Assembly: GCA_900471815.1 (NCBI GenBank)
Contig: UICE01000001.1
Coordinates: forward strand, 1-64,000
Direction: 5' to 3'
Length of the DNA stretch: 64,000 nucleotides
Source: Hyphomicrobiales bacterium
Lineage (GTDB): Bacteria; Pseudomonadota; Alphaproteobacteria; Rhizobiales; Rhizobiaceae
In this document: piece by piece, positions 36,967 to 45,084 of the stretch
Numbering within the stretch: position 1 is the first letter of the stretch
Layout of the letters: each line of letters begins with the position of its first letter
Program-made: the position numbers and the translations under genes
Notes under the pieces: generated by a model
Seen by the model: the letters and a program-made list of their open reading frames with translations, nothing else
Database searches by the model: none
Told to the model about the DNA's origin: nothing

Positions 36967-37081
36967 GAGTGTTTGGTGGCACGACATCCGATGCATCGCA
37001 TTGCACGGCGCACATCAAACCGGTACTAAGAAGCTCGTGGGACAATATCCGATGATCGGAGCCCGGGGTGAGCATTCTACA

Positions 37082-37807
37082 GTGATCAAAGCATTCATCA
37101 TACATCTGGCACGGTCTACAGACAGACAGCAACAGGTAGATTTGCTTAGCCAAACGCTCCCTGTTTCGACCGATGTCGTCGACGCTGTCGATGCCAGAAA
37201 ACTGACCGATGAAGATGTCCGCCGGGTCTACAAAGCCGGACTGCATGCTCCGCGCTATCCCTTTGATCTCAATATCAGGGAAGTCGCCTGTTTCCTGTCG
37301 CACCGGAAAGCATGGCAAGCGATCGTCGACCAAAATCTCACAGCAGGGCTGGTGCTTGAGGATGATGTTGCCCTGACGCCCGAATTTGCCGCGGCATATT
37401 CCGCAGCCGCCCGATTTGCAGGCCCGACGGATTTTATCCGCTTTCCATTCCGGCCTCATCGCGAACAGGGGCCGGAGGTTTTTGCCGCTGACAACGCCCG
37501 CATTCTGCGCGCCAAACCGGTTGGGCTGGGAATGGTGACGCAACTCATCGGCCATGAAGCGGCCAAACAATTACTGGCTGTCACCGAAACCTTTGACCGT
37601 CCGGTTGATACGATGTTGCAGATGAACTGGATAACAGGACTGTCGCCGCTCGCAGTCGTTCCTGGCGGCGTCAGGGAAGTTTCTTCGCAACTTGGCGGCA
37701 GCACAATTCAACAGAAGAAACCTTTGCTGGAAAAATTAAGGCGCGAAATATTACGGCCGATTTACCGAATGCGGGTCAACGCCTATTCTCGCGGCAAGGA
37801 GAGCTGA
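37082..37807 (+). CDS. Family 25 glycosyltransferase (LPS biosynthesis)
   Basis: The GT25 domain begins at VIKAFIIHLARSTDRQQQVD, includes VACFLSHRKAWQAIVDQN and the metal-binding region GLVLEDDVALTPEF. I use GTG 37082, which puts the conserved KAFIIHL at the usual N-terminal position (about 241 residues); an ATG at 37052 would add ten residues and the frame is open to 36947. Such enzymes add sugars to LPS core or O-chain. The deacetylase gene follows after two bases. Confidence 0.85.
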   Translation: MIKAFIIHLARSTDRQQQVDLLSQTLPVSTDVVDAVDARKLTDEDVRRVYKAGLHAPRYPFDLNIREVACFLSHRKAWQAIVDQNLTAGLVLEDDVALTPEFAAAYSAAARFAGPTDFIRFPFRPHREQGPEVFAADNARILRAKPVGLGMVTQLIGHEAAKQLLAVTETFDRPVDTMLQMNWITGLSPLAVVPGGVREVSSQLGGSTIQQKKPLLEKLRREILRPIYRMRVNAYSRGKES

Positions 37808-37809
37808 CC

Positions 37810-38511
37810 GTGCCTGTACCAATTCTCCTATATCATCAGATCGCCACGCCACCGTTTCGCAAGACGCCCTTTAGAAGCATGATTGTAAGCCCGGAATCCT
37901 TTCGGCGGCAGATGGGCTGGCTCAAGCGATTGGGTTATCAAGGGCTCTCGCTGCGCGAAAGCTTGCCTTACATTTCCGGTCAGAAAACCGGAAAAGTGGC
38001 CGCTATCACCTTCGATGATGGCTTTACCAATGTTTATCAAAATGCCATGCCGATCCTGCAGGAATTCGGTTTCACCGCGACCAATTTTTTCGTCAGCAAC
38101 CAGATTGGCGGCTCGAATGAATGGGATCGTCCGCTCGGTGTTTTACCAGCAACCTGCATGGATATCAGCCAGATAAAACAATGGCTTTCTTCCGGTCACG
38201 AAGTTGGTGCGCATACAATGGATCATGTGCATCTCAGTCAGATTCCCGAGACGCAGGCTTTCGAGCAGCTCTCCCTTTGTAAGGAAAAGCTGCAGGAGAT
38301 CATCGGCGAGAGCGTCGACACTTTTGCCTATCCCTATGGCGACCACAATGACAAGGTACGCGAGCTCGTAAGGCAGGCTGGCTATATAGTGGCGGCAGGC
38401 ACAGAACGGCGCCGCTCGACCGGCAATGACGATCTGATGAACCTGCCAAGGCTGACAATCCGCCGCGATGATACCTGGTTACACTTCGTCGCAAAGTGCC
38501 TGCTGCGCTAA
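37810..38511 (+). CDS. Polysaccharide deacetylase (CE4)
   Basis: The 233-residue protein is a NodB-type deacetylase: ITFDDGFTNVY carries the catalytic Asp pair, GHEVGAHTMDHVHLSQ the metal-binding His-x3-His, and FAYPYGDHNDK the following family motif. There is no signal peptide, so it probably works on a cytoplasmic or lipid-linked sugar. Translation starts at GTG 37810 after AAGGAGAG. It is an operon partner of the GT25 gene; its end overlaps the end of the convergent gene by four bases. Confidence 0.9.
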   Translation: MPVPILLYHQIATPPFRKTPFRSMIVSPESFRRQMGWLKRLGYQGLSLRESLPYISGQKTGKVAAITFDDGFTNVYQNAMPILQEFGFTATNFFVSNQIGGSNEWDRPLGVLPATCMDISQIKQWLSSGHEVGAHTMDHVHLSQIPETQAFEQLSLCKEKLQEIIGESVDTFAYPYGDHNDKVRELVRQAGYIVAAGTERRRSTGNDDLMNLPRLTIRRDDTWLHFVAKCLLR

Positions 38512-39233
38512 GAACCCAGAGTCCAGTTATCCGCTTTCCAGAGCGGCAATCCCGTTGATTGCGCAACGTCCGGATCAGCGGTGTAAACAGGATGGCCAGC
38601 CCGAAGAAGTGCAACCAGCACATCATGATCAGTCTGACTGTGCTGACGACCCAGATTGAGATTGTTGTAAATGTGCCCTTGGGACGCAGGATTGATGCCG
38701 GTGATGATAACGGCGCGAGCCCCACTGGCCAGCGCGTAAAGCACGGCAGTCACACCATTTGAGAATCTTGTTTCAAGATCGTCTTCAGTGTTCAGATAGC
38801 CCATAATGCGCTTGAACAATGCCATGCGTTGCAGCCTGTTCACGATATGCAGGTAGCGATAGCTGTAATTGAACGCAGCCAGCCCGTCTTCAAGCTCTTT
38901 CCTGCTCTGGGTCCAGCGCATCACATAAAGATGCCCTGTCGACTGGTCTTTCAATGCCTTGCGTACCGCCACGGCATTGTCATTGGTGCCATAGACCTGC
39001 CTGTATTGAAGGAAAGTCACATCGGGATCGGCCAGCCCCCAACCGGTCGACACCGATTGCGACCCGTTGATCGTAAGAAGGTGGTAATTGGATTGATAAC
39101 CTTCCGGCAGATTTGAAACAGGCGCAGATCCCACAATCAAAACAGGATTGGGAAAGGGCGAAGGATAGTGAGGCGGGTGCGGGCGAAGCGCATAATAACC
39201 GACCCGGCGAATGAGTGATTTATAAGCTTTCAA
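38508..39233 (-). CDS. GT42 sialyltransferase-like protein (tentative)
   Basis: The 241-residue protein has no signal peptide. Near its N-terminus VLIVGSAPVSNLPEGYQSNY resembles the nucleotide-sugar loop of GT42 enzymes (VIxAGNGPSL), LLTINGSQ the following RCNQF position, and NGVTAVLYALASGARAVIIT with GINPASQ the conserved TGxxALxxAxxxGxxxIxxxGID element. This suggests a GT42-like fold, but overall identity must be low. It lies convergent to GT25 and deacetylase genes, fitting LPS modification. It may equally be an uncharacterised Rossmann-type transferase. Confidence 0.6.
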   Translation of the reverse strand: MKAYKSLIRRVGYYALRPHPPHYPSPFPNPVLIVGSAPVSNLPEGYQSNYHLLTINGSQSVSTGWGLADPDVTFLQYRQVYGTNDNAVAVRKALKDQSTGHLYVMRWTQSRKELEDGLAAFNYSYRYLHIVNRLQRMALFKRIMGYLNTEDDLETRFSNGVTAVLYALASGARAVIITGINPASQGHIYNNLNLGRQHSQTDHDVLVALLRAGHPVYTADPDVAQSTGLPLWKADNWTLGS

Positions 39234-39362
39234 TTTTCAAACCCGATGCAAGAGACCGAATGGTACATAGGCTATTTGCAGGGTTCTGCCCATCCTCAGT
39301 CTGCATAAGTTTGAACAGGACGGCCGCTACACGCGCTATCTCATGGAAGCCCCAAGGTGTTG

Positions 39363-40091
39363 TTAAACCGCTTCGTTCAGTTTCACACGCTTTTCCAGCA
39401 TCGCGATGCTCTCCTTTCGCTCGCTATAGCGATCTGTCAAATAACCGGAAACATCGCGAGTCAGCAGTGTGAATTTGACCAGCTCCTCCATCACATCCAC
39501 CACCCGATCATAATAGGCGGAGGGTTTCATGCGACCGTTTTCATCAAACTCCTGATAGGCCTTCGCCACAGAGGACTGATTGGGGATAGTGATCATTCGC
39601 ATCCAGCGTCCAAGCACCCGCATCTGATTGACCGCGTTGAAAGACTGGGAGCCGCCCGAGACCTGCATGAGGGCAAGCGTGCGGCCCTGCGTCGGACGGA
39701 TTGCTCCCATTGCGAGCGGTATCCAATCAATCTGCGATTTCATGACGCCTGTCATTGCGCCGTGGCGTTCTGGACTGGTCCAGACCTGGCCTTCGGACCA
39801 GAGTGATAATTCCCGCAATTCCTGAACTTTTGGATGATCGACCGGTGCGTCGTCCGGCAGTGGCAGACCGGAAGGATCATAGATCCGCGTTTCGGCACCA
39901 AAATGCTCAAGCAACCGGGCTGCTTCCTGCGTCAGGAGACGACTATAGGCGACTTTGCGCAATGAGCCATACAGCAGAAGAATGCGTGGACGATGCGTCG
40001 ACATCGGAGCACTGAGCTTTGCGGACTCTGGGAGACGCAGAGCCTCCGGATTTGTGTTCGGCAGATCAGACAAGGCGATTTCCTTCCGCAT
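39363..40091 (-). CDS. arsH: ArsH NADPH-dependent flavoprotein (organoarsenical oxidase)
   Basis: The 242-residue protein is Ars[21 protein letters not shown] is the flavodoxin-like phosphate-binding loop, and [20 protein letters not shown] and [20 protein letters not shown] are typical of the family. ArsH oxidises trivalent methylated arsenicals and can reduce quinones, using FMN and NADPH in the cytoplasm. It is the last gene of the leftward ars operon and overlaps arsC by 26 bases. Confidence 0.95.
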   Translation of the reverse strand: MRKEIALSDLPNTNPEALRLPESAKLSAPMSTHRPRILLLYGSLRKVAYSRLLTQEAARLLEHFGAETRIYDPSGLPLPDDAPVDHPKVQELRELSLWSEGQVWTSPERHGAMTGVMKSQIDWIPLAMGAIRPTQGRTLALMQVSGGSQSFNAVNQMRVLGRWMRMITIPNQSSVAKAYQEFDENGRMKPSAYYDRVVDVMEELVKFTLLTRDVSGYLTDRYSERKESIAMLEKRVKLNEAV

Positions 40092-40488
40092 CTATAACGA
40101 CTTCACCGTCTTCCTTGGTGAAGGGGCCTTGTTGTGCAGCAGGTAAAATATCCAGCACCCGTTCAGATGGCCGCGCCAAACGCACGCCGAGATCCGTTAC
40201 AACGAAAGGGCGGTTGATCAGGATCGGATGTGCTTCCATTGCATCTAATAATTGCTCATCCGTCAGGGATGGATCGTCAAGACCAAGCTCGGCGTAAGGC
40301 GTTCCCTTCTCGCGAATAGCCTCACGCACCGTCAAACCGGCTCGCTTGATCATGTCTTTGAGTTCTTTGCGGCTCGGCGGTGACTTCAAATATTCAATCA
40401 CGACAGGTTCAATGCCCGCATTGCGAATGAGTGCCAGCGTATTGCGCGACGTGCCGCAGGATGGATTGTGGTAGATGGTGACGGTCAT
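40066..40488 (-). CDS. arsC: Glutaredoxin-linked arsenate reductase
   Basis: ArsC reduces arsenate to arsenite with glutathione and glutaredoxin. The 140-residue protein starts [20 protein letters not shown], with catalytic Cys11, and the substrate-binding arginines are in [17 protein letters not shown]. Its ATG overlaps the acr3 stop (ATGA), so the two are translationally coupled. Confidence 0.96.
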   Translation of the reverse strand: MTVTIYHNPSCGTSRNTLALIRNAGIEPVVIEYLKSPPSRKELKDMIKRAGLTVREAIREKGTPYAELGLDDPSLTDEQLLDAMEAHPILINRPFVVTDLGVRLARPSERVLDILPAAQQGPFTKEDGEVVIDAEGNRLV

Positions 40489-41546
40489 CCGACTGTCCTT
40501 TCAATTTTCTTGAGATTTTGAACGGCGGCACCGCTTTCGTACCAGCCCTTGCTGCGATTTACGATCCACACGACAGACAGCATGACGGGCACTTCGATTA
40601 ACACGCCCACAACTGTGGCAAGCGCCGCACCGGAATTAAAGCCAAACAAACTAATGGCGGCTGCAACGGCGAGTTCGAAGAAATTGCTGGCGCCGATCAG
40701 CGCGGATGGCCCTGCAACGCAATGCTGTTCCCCGCTTATGCGATTGAGCAGATAGGCAAGTCCCGAATTGAAATAGACCTGAATGAGGATCGGCACTGCC
40801 AGCAAGGCAATGATCAACGGCTGGGCTATGATCTGCTCACCTTGAAAGCCGAAGAGCATGATGAGGGTTGCTAAAAGCGAGACCAACGAAATTGGTTGCA
40901 AGATACCAAGAAGGCGTTCAAACGCAGCATTGCCCCGTCCCAGCAACTGGCGGCGGGCAAACTGCGCAATAATCACCGGAATAACAATATAAAGCACCAC
41001 TGACAGGACAAGCGTATCCCAAGGCACGGTAATTGCCGAAAGGCCGAGCAGGAGGCCGACAATGGGAGCAAAAGCCACGATCATGATCGCGTCGTTCAAG
41101 GCAACCTGCGACAGGGTGAAATGCGGCTCGCCTTTTGTAAGGTTAGACCAGACGAATACCATTGCTGTGCATGGAGCCGCTGCCAGAATGATCAGACCGG
41201 CAATATACGAGTCGATCTGCATTTCAGGCAAATATGGCCGAAACAGCCAGCCGATGAATAGCCAACCGAGCAATGCCATGGAAAACGGCTTGACCGCCCA
41301 GTTGATAAATAGCGTGACGCCGATACCACGCCAGAACTGTCCTACATGGCCAAGCGAAGCAAAATCAATGCGCAGCAGCATGGGGATGATCATCAACCAG
41401 ATCAGTACCGCCATCGGAATATTGACCTTGGCATATTCCGCCGAACCTATGGCGTGGAAAACGACTGGAATGAAATGACCAAGCGCAATGCCGACGACAA
41501 TGCACAGGGCAACCCACACGGTGAGGTAGCGCTCGAAGATAGACAT
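40485..41546 (-). CDS. acr3: Acr3-family arsenite efflux permease
   Basis: The 353-residue inner-membrane protein has ten predicted membrane segments and the Acr3 signature APCTAMVFVWSNLTKGEPHF with its essential cysteine, plus ALNDAIMIVAFAPIVGLLLG. It exports arsenite. The ATG at 41546 follows AAGGAAAAG; the frame is open to 41603. It lies between arsN2 and arsC in one operon. Confidence 0.96.
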   Translation of the reverse strand: MSIFERYLTVWVALCIVVGIALGHFIPVVFHAIGSAEYAKVNIPMAVLIWLMIIPMLLRIDFASLGHVGQFWRGIGVTLFINWAVKPFSMALLGWLFIGWLFRPYLPEMQIDSYIAGLIILAAAPCTAMVFVWSNLTKGEPHFTLSQVALNDAIMIVAFAPIVGLLLGLSAITVPWDTLVLSVVLYIVIPVIIAQFARRQLLGRGNAAFERLLGILQPISLVSLLATLIMLFGFQGEQIIAQPLIIALLAVPILIQVYFNSGLAYLLNRISGEQHCVAGPSALIGASNFFELAVAAAISLFGFNSGAALATVVGVLIEVPVMLSVVWIVNRSKGWYESGAAVQNLKKIERTVG

Positions 41547-41557
41547 TCTGCTTTTCC

Positions 41558-42049
41558 TTAAAGAGAGACCGAGCGCACCATCAAGGTAGCGGTTGAAGGG
41601 CAAAGACCAGAGGCTTGCGGTGTCGCCAGAATCTCGGGGGGCGCTTCGCTTTTGGCGATGGTCTTGAAACCGAGCTTGTTGAAAAATGGCGCGGCTCCCA
41701 TTGTCAGCAAATATCCAGATTCTGCACCCGCCATCTCGGCGTAGCGCAACAGCGAGCGAGTAATGGCAGTGCCGTAACCGGACTTCTGCATGCCTTGCGG
41801 GACTGTTATTGAACGTAACAGAGCACTCTTGCCATGCAATTCGATTCCACCAAACCCGGCAGGCTCACCCTTATCATCCGTGAAGCGAAAGAATGTGCCT
41901 CCGGACTGCAACAGATCGTCAATCGGCAGCGAGGCTTCCTGCAGCGCTTTTGCCAATTCCTCATCGGACGACAGAATCGGTTCGGCAATGACGGAGCGGG
42001 CGGAGTTTCCGCTGCACTGGATCGAGACATTGGAGATACGGTCAGCCAT
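41558..42049 (-). CDS. arsN2: ArsN2-type GNAT acetyltransferase
   Basis: The 163-residue GNAT protein shows the acetyl-CoA loop SITVPQGMQKSGYGTAITRS and the typical ArsN2 end AAPFFNKLGFKTIAKSEAPP. ArsN-type enzymes acetylate organoarsenical antibiotics such as arsinothricin; the true substrate here is unknown. AAGGAG precedes the ATG at 42049, and the start overlaps the arsR end by eight bases. Confidence 0.9.
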   Translation of the reverse strand: MADRISNVSIQCSGNSARSVIAEPILSSDEELAKALQEASLPIDDLLQSGGTFFRFTDDKGEPAGFGGIELHGKSALLRSITVPQGMQKSGYGTAITRSLLRYAEMAGAESGYLLTMGAAPFFNKLGFKTIAKSEAPPEILATPQASGLCPSTATLMVRSVSL

Positions 42050-42398
42050 TGAAGGTCTCCTTGGGCGGGCAACAGGGAACGATATCCGCAAGCAGTGGCG
42101 CGCAAATGTCCGGATGTCCGGCACAGCAATCTTTCAGAAGATAATTGATCGCTCCGCGCAGGCTTTCGAAGTCCGCACGATAGATGATGGATCGACTTTG
42201 CCGTTCGGAGGAAATCAAGCCGGCCCGGGAAAGAATGCCAAGATGAGTGGACATGGTGTTTTGCGGCACATTGAGTATCCGTGAAATTTCACCCGCCGGA
42301 ATGCCGTCAGGCTCATGCATAACGATAAGCTTGAACGCATCCATCCGCGTGGTCTGGGCCAAGGCGGCGAAGGCATCGATTGTGCTTTCTTTTTCCAT
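42042..42398 (-). CDS. arsR: ArsR-family arsenite-responsive repressor
   Basis: The 118-residue winged-helix repressor has the recognition helix region ISRILNVPQNTMSTHLGILSRAG. A C-terminal cysteine set (KDCCAGHPDICAP and VPCCPP) replaces the classical ELCVCDL motif and is likely to bind As(III), as in C-terminal-cysteine ArsR types. First gene of the operon arsR-arsN2-acr3-arsC-arsH. No ribosome-binding site precedes the ATG at 42398, so the message may be leaderless; a TTG at 42434 is also in frame. Confidence 0.93.
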   Translation of the reverse strand: MEKESTIDAFAALAQTTRMDAFKLIVMHEPDGIPAGEISRILNVPQNTMSTHLGILSRAGLISSERQSRSIIYRADFESLRGAINYLLKDCCAGHPDICAPLLADIVPCCPPKETFNG

Positions 42399-42418
42399 AT
42401 ATCGAGATATACGGATAT
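42399..42418. promoter_or_regulatory. Probable ars operon operator
   Basis: Directly upstream of the arsR ATG the words ATATC (42399-42403), GATAT (42406-42410) and GATAT (42414-42418) form overlapping inverted repeats. The position at the promoter suits an ArsR binding site. Confidence 0.5.
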
Positions 42419-42467
42419 AATTACTTGCAGTCAATTGATTTTGCTGATCAACGAGAGCAAACTTGCT

Positions 42468-42998
42468 CTAGTTGCAGCATGTGGACGATGCACTGCTCGA
42501 GCCACAACAGCTGGTGGCAGCGGCTTGCGCTGCACGATGTCTCGGCTTGCAGATCGCCGGACGAGCAACCAGGTTCAACACAAGCCGTTCAGCCTCAAGG
42601 ATCAACGTGCTCGCGTCGAATATTTGCATGGGCATATCTGGCAGCCCTACTTCGAACGTCAGGCGAGCATCGGCACGAAGCTCAACCTTCTTTCCTACCA
42701 GGCTGAGGATGCTGCTGAATTTTTCCACGGTCATAAAGTCTCTACCCTGTTCCGACGGCAAGTCTTCTACCTGCAGGACCGATTCATGCCAGCTATCGGG
42801 ATTGCCACCGCAGTCCAGCGTTACAAACGAACCTGCCTTCACCTCTGTAACATGATATCCGGCCTGGATGGTCCTCCCTGCATATTCAATAACAAGAGGG
42901 CGTTCGTGATAGGGTTCGAGCGCTGACAGCAATGCATGAAGTGAAGCATCGCCATGAAAATCTATGAGTATAGGGCTGGTAACGGAGTTCATGATCAT
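42468..42998 (-). CDS. DUF6428-family protein with a cysteine-rich tail
   Basis: The 176-residue soluble protein (LIDFHGDASLHALLSALEPY..., VTEVKAGSFVTLDCGGNPDS) is of the type found beside ArsR genes in metal-resistance clusters, annotated DUF6428 as I recall. It ends in ATSCCGSSSASSTCCN, two cysteine pairs in a flexible tail that could bind a soft metal or metalloid. GAGG lies four bases before ATG 42998; ATG 42992 is an alternative. It shares a 40-base divergent promoter region with the second arsR gene. Function unknown. Confidence 0.75.
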   Translation of the reverse strand: MIMNSVTSPILIDFHGDASLHALLSALEPYHERPLVIEYAGRTIQAGYHVTEVKAGSFVTLDCGGNPDSWHESVLQVEDLPSEQGRDFMTVEKFSSILSLVGKKVELRADARLTFEVGLPDMPMQIFDASTLILEAERLVLNLVARPAICKPRHRAAQAAATSCCGSSSASSTCCN

Positions 42999-43001
42999 AT
43001 A

Positions 43002-43034
43002 ACCTCATTTCAACATCTTTTGAGATATTGAGGT
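43002..43034. promoter_or_regulatory. Dyad operator between the DUF6428 gene and the second arsR
   Basis: CAACATCT (43011-43018) and AGATATTG (43023-43030) form an inverted repeat matching at seven of eight positions around TTTG. It is flanked by ACCTCA (43002) and TGAGGT (43029), which are also the ribosome-binding sites of the two divergent genes. The dyad lies midway between the start codons, so a repressor there would block both. Confidence 0.6.
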
Positions 43035-43038
43035 AATT

Positions 43039-43368
43039 ATGAATGAATTGCAAGCCCTTGACGCTTTTGCGTCGCTCTCACAAGAAACCCGGTTGAGGAT
43101 TGTGCGCCTGCTGGTCAAGGCTGGCCCGGAGGGAATGCCTGCCGGAGGGGTAGGCGACGCTATGGGAGCATCATCGTCCAAGATCTCGTTTCACTTGAGC
43201 CATCTGGAGCGCTCTGGCCTGATCCAGTCACGGCGCGAGGCGCGTTCCATCATTTACAGCGCCGTCTATCCCGCGCTCTCCGGGTTAATTGAATTCCTGA
43301 TGAAAGATTGCTGTCAAGGACGGTGCGACCCAGTCGAGAAAAATTGCGCTGATACCTGCACCGACTGA
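43039..43368 (+). CDS. Second ArsR-family regulator
   Basis: The 109-residue winged-helix protein has GGVGDAMGASSSKISFHLSH as helix-turn-helix and a C-terminal cysteine cluster (KDCCQGRCDPVEKNCADTCT) that could sense As(III) or another metal. GAGG precedes the ATG. It is divergent from the DUF6428 gene and 32 bases upstream of the disrupted MFS gene, its likely targets. It is clearly a different paralogue from the arsR at 42042. Confidence 0.92.
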   Translation: MNELQALDAFASLSQETRLRIVRLLVKAGPEGMPAGGVGDAMGASSSKISFHLSHLERSGLIQSRREARSIIYSAVYPALSGLIEFLMKDCCQGRCDPVEKNCADTCTD

Positions 43369-43400
43369 GCCGCGTACCCGTTTGATCCAAGAGGTCCAGA

Positions 43401-44661
43401 ATGTCCGCTTCCTCCCATCGGGACTACCTCGTCGTTGCCGTTCTCGGCCTAACGCAAATTATCGGCTATGGCACGCTGTATTATAGTTTCAGTGTACTTG
43501 CCCAAGCTATGGCGGAAGATTTTGGCTGGCCACCGGAATGGGTTTTTGGCGTTTTCTCAATTTCGCTTCTTGCAGGTGGATTGGCCGCTCCAGTGGCGGG
43601 CGGCTGGATAGATCGCCACGGAGCAGGCAAAGTCATGAGCTGGGGCACCATTGGCGCGGTGACGGCATTGATCGCCTGCGCGATTGCCCCAAGCCCCATG
43701 ACCTTTACTGCTGGATTGATAACGATAGAGCTTGCCTCCACCTTCGTTCTCTACAATGCCGCCTTTGCTGTATTGGTACAGATCAACCCTGTCACCGCAC
43801 CACGGGCGATCACTTATCTCACGCTTATCGCAGGCTTCGCTTCGACAATATTCTGGCCCTTGACCTCAGCGCTCCACGCGTCTTTGTCGTGGCGAGAGGT
43901 CTATATCGTCTTTGCCGCGCTCCATATAACTCTCTGCCTTCCAATACATGTCTGGCTGTCCTGTCTACCCGCCAGATCGAGGGCAGATATGTCTGGTGAG
44001 GCACCGGCAACGCCCTCCGTCGAGGGCAGCCTTGCTCAAGACCGGAGACGATCAGGCTTTATCCTGATGTCCATGGGACTCGCCCTTGTAAGCTTCGTTG
44101 ACGCAGCAATTCTTATCCACATGTTGCCGATGTTGACCTCATTGGGAATTGGAAGCACAGCGTCCTGATCGGAACATTGTTTGGCCCCGCTCAAGTTGCC
44201 AGTCGACTATTCAGCATGTTCAGCGGCAATCATATCCACCATTGGGTCTGGCGCTGATCTCAGCACTGCTCGTGCCTGTGTCCGTTTTCATCCTGCTGTT
44301 GAGCGGCTCATGGGTTCCCGGGTCCCTTGCATTTGCTATCATTTTTGGTTTGGGAGCTGGGCTTGCCAGCATCCTACAGGGAACGCTGCCACTCGCTCTC
44401 TTTGGCAGCCACGGTTACGGACAACGCGTGGGAAAGGCCACCGCAATTCGCTTGGTTGCGACTGCCGCGGCGCCTTTCGCATTCGCATTTATCATGCAAC
44501 ATTTTGGTGTTCGAGCCGGCTTGATAGCCTTTGCGGTATTTGGATTAATGGCCGTCATATCGTTCGCCGCTCTCGGCAGGCAGGGCCATGGCGTTTTTGC
44601 CAAGAAATCAGCCCGCAGACCTCTGTCTGATTTGGCTGAGTTGACCAGTATTCCCGATTGA
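43401..44661 (+). pseudogene. MFS transporter with two frameshifts
   Basis: The frame from 43401 encodes the first two-thirds of an MFS permease (GLTQIIGYGTLYYSFSVLAQ, GGLAAPVAGGWIDRHGAGKV) and stops at 44168. Moving one frame after the GCG at about 44161 restores VLIGTLFGPAQVASRLFSMF, and a second shift near 44239 (CACCATTGG where CACCCATTGG is expected) restores LGLALISALLVPVSVFILLL to the end at 44661. Each lesion equals one missing base. The restored protein would be about 420 residues. Similar permeases sit in ars clusters of related bacteria. It is a recent pseudogene, or the result of two sequencing errors. Confidence 0.85.
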
Positions 44662-44738
44662 CGACCGGGTTCTTCTCCCTATAGATTGACGATATCGAAA
44701 ATCGCTATTGTGAGCCGAATAACTATAGCCGGGCAAAC

Positions 44739-45038
44739 ATGGAACATCAGGATTTACTCAGCGGCCTCATCCGGCTCCACGTCTTGCATCACGCAGTCGA
44801 AGGGGAACTTTACGGCCAATGGATGATCGATGAGCTTGCCCATCATGGGTATAGGCTAAGTGCGGGCACGCTTTATCCAATGCTCAAGACCATGGAAAAG
44901 AAGGGCTATCTTGTGTCAGAAAATCGGCGCGACGGACGTACGGCCCGTAAATTTTACCGTGCCACCCCTTTGGGACGCGAGGCATTGGAAATCGCCCGTC
45001 TCAAAGTAAAGGAACTCTTTGGAGAAATGATTTCTTAG
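44739..45038 (+). CDS. PadR-family transcriptional regulator
   Basis: The 99-residue protein is a winged-helix PadR: LLSGLIRLHVLHHAVEGELY, then YRLSAGTLYPMLKTMEKKGY and the wing ENRRDGRTARKFYRATPLG. It lies 46 bases upstream of chrA and probably controls it; PadR-type genes next to chrA are known in proteobacteria. Confidence 0.93.
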   Translation: MEHQDLLSGLIRLHVLHHAVEGELYGQWMIDELAHHGYRLSAGTLYPMLKTMEKKGYLVSENRRDGRTARKFYRATPLGREALEIARLKVKELFGEMIS

Positions 45039-45084
45039 AGCTCTGGAAAAGAGCGCCCGTCCATCCGCAATAAGGAACTGCTGA

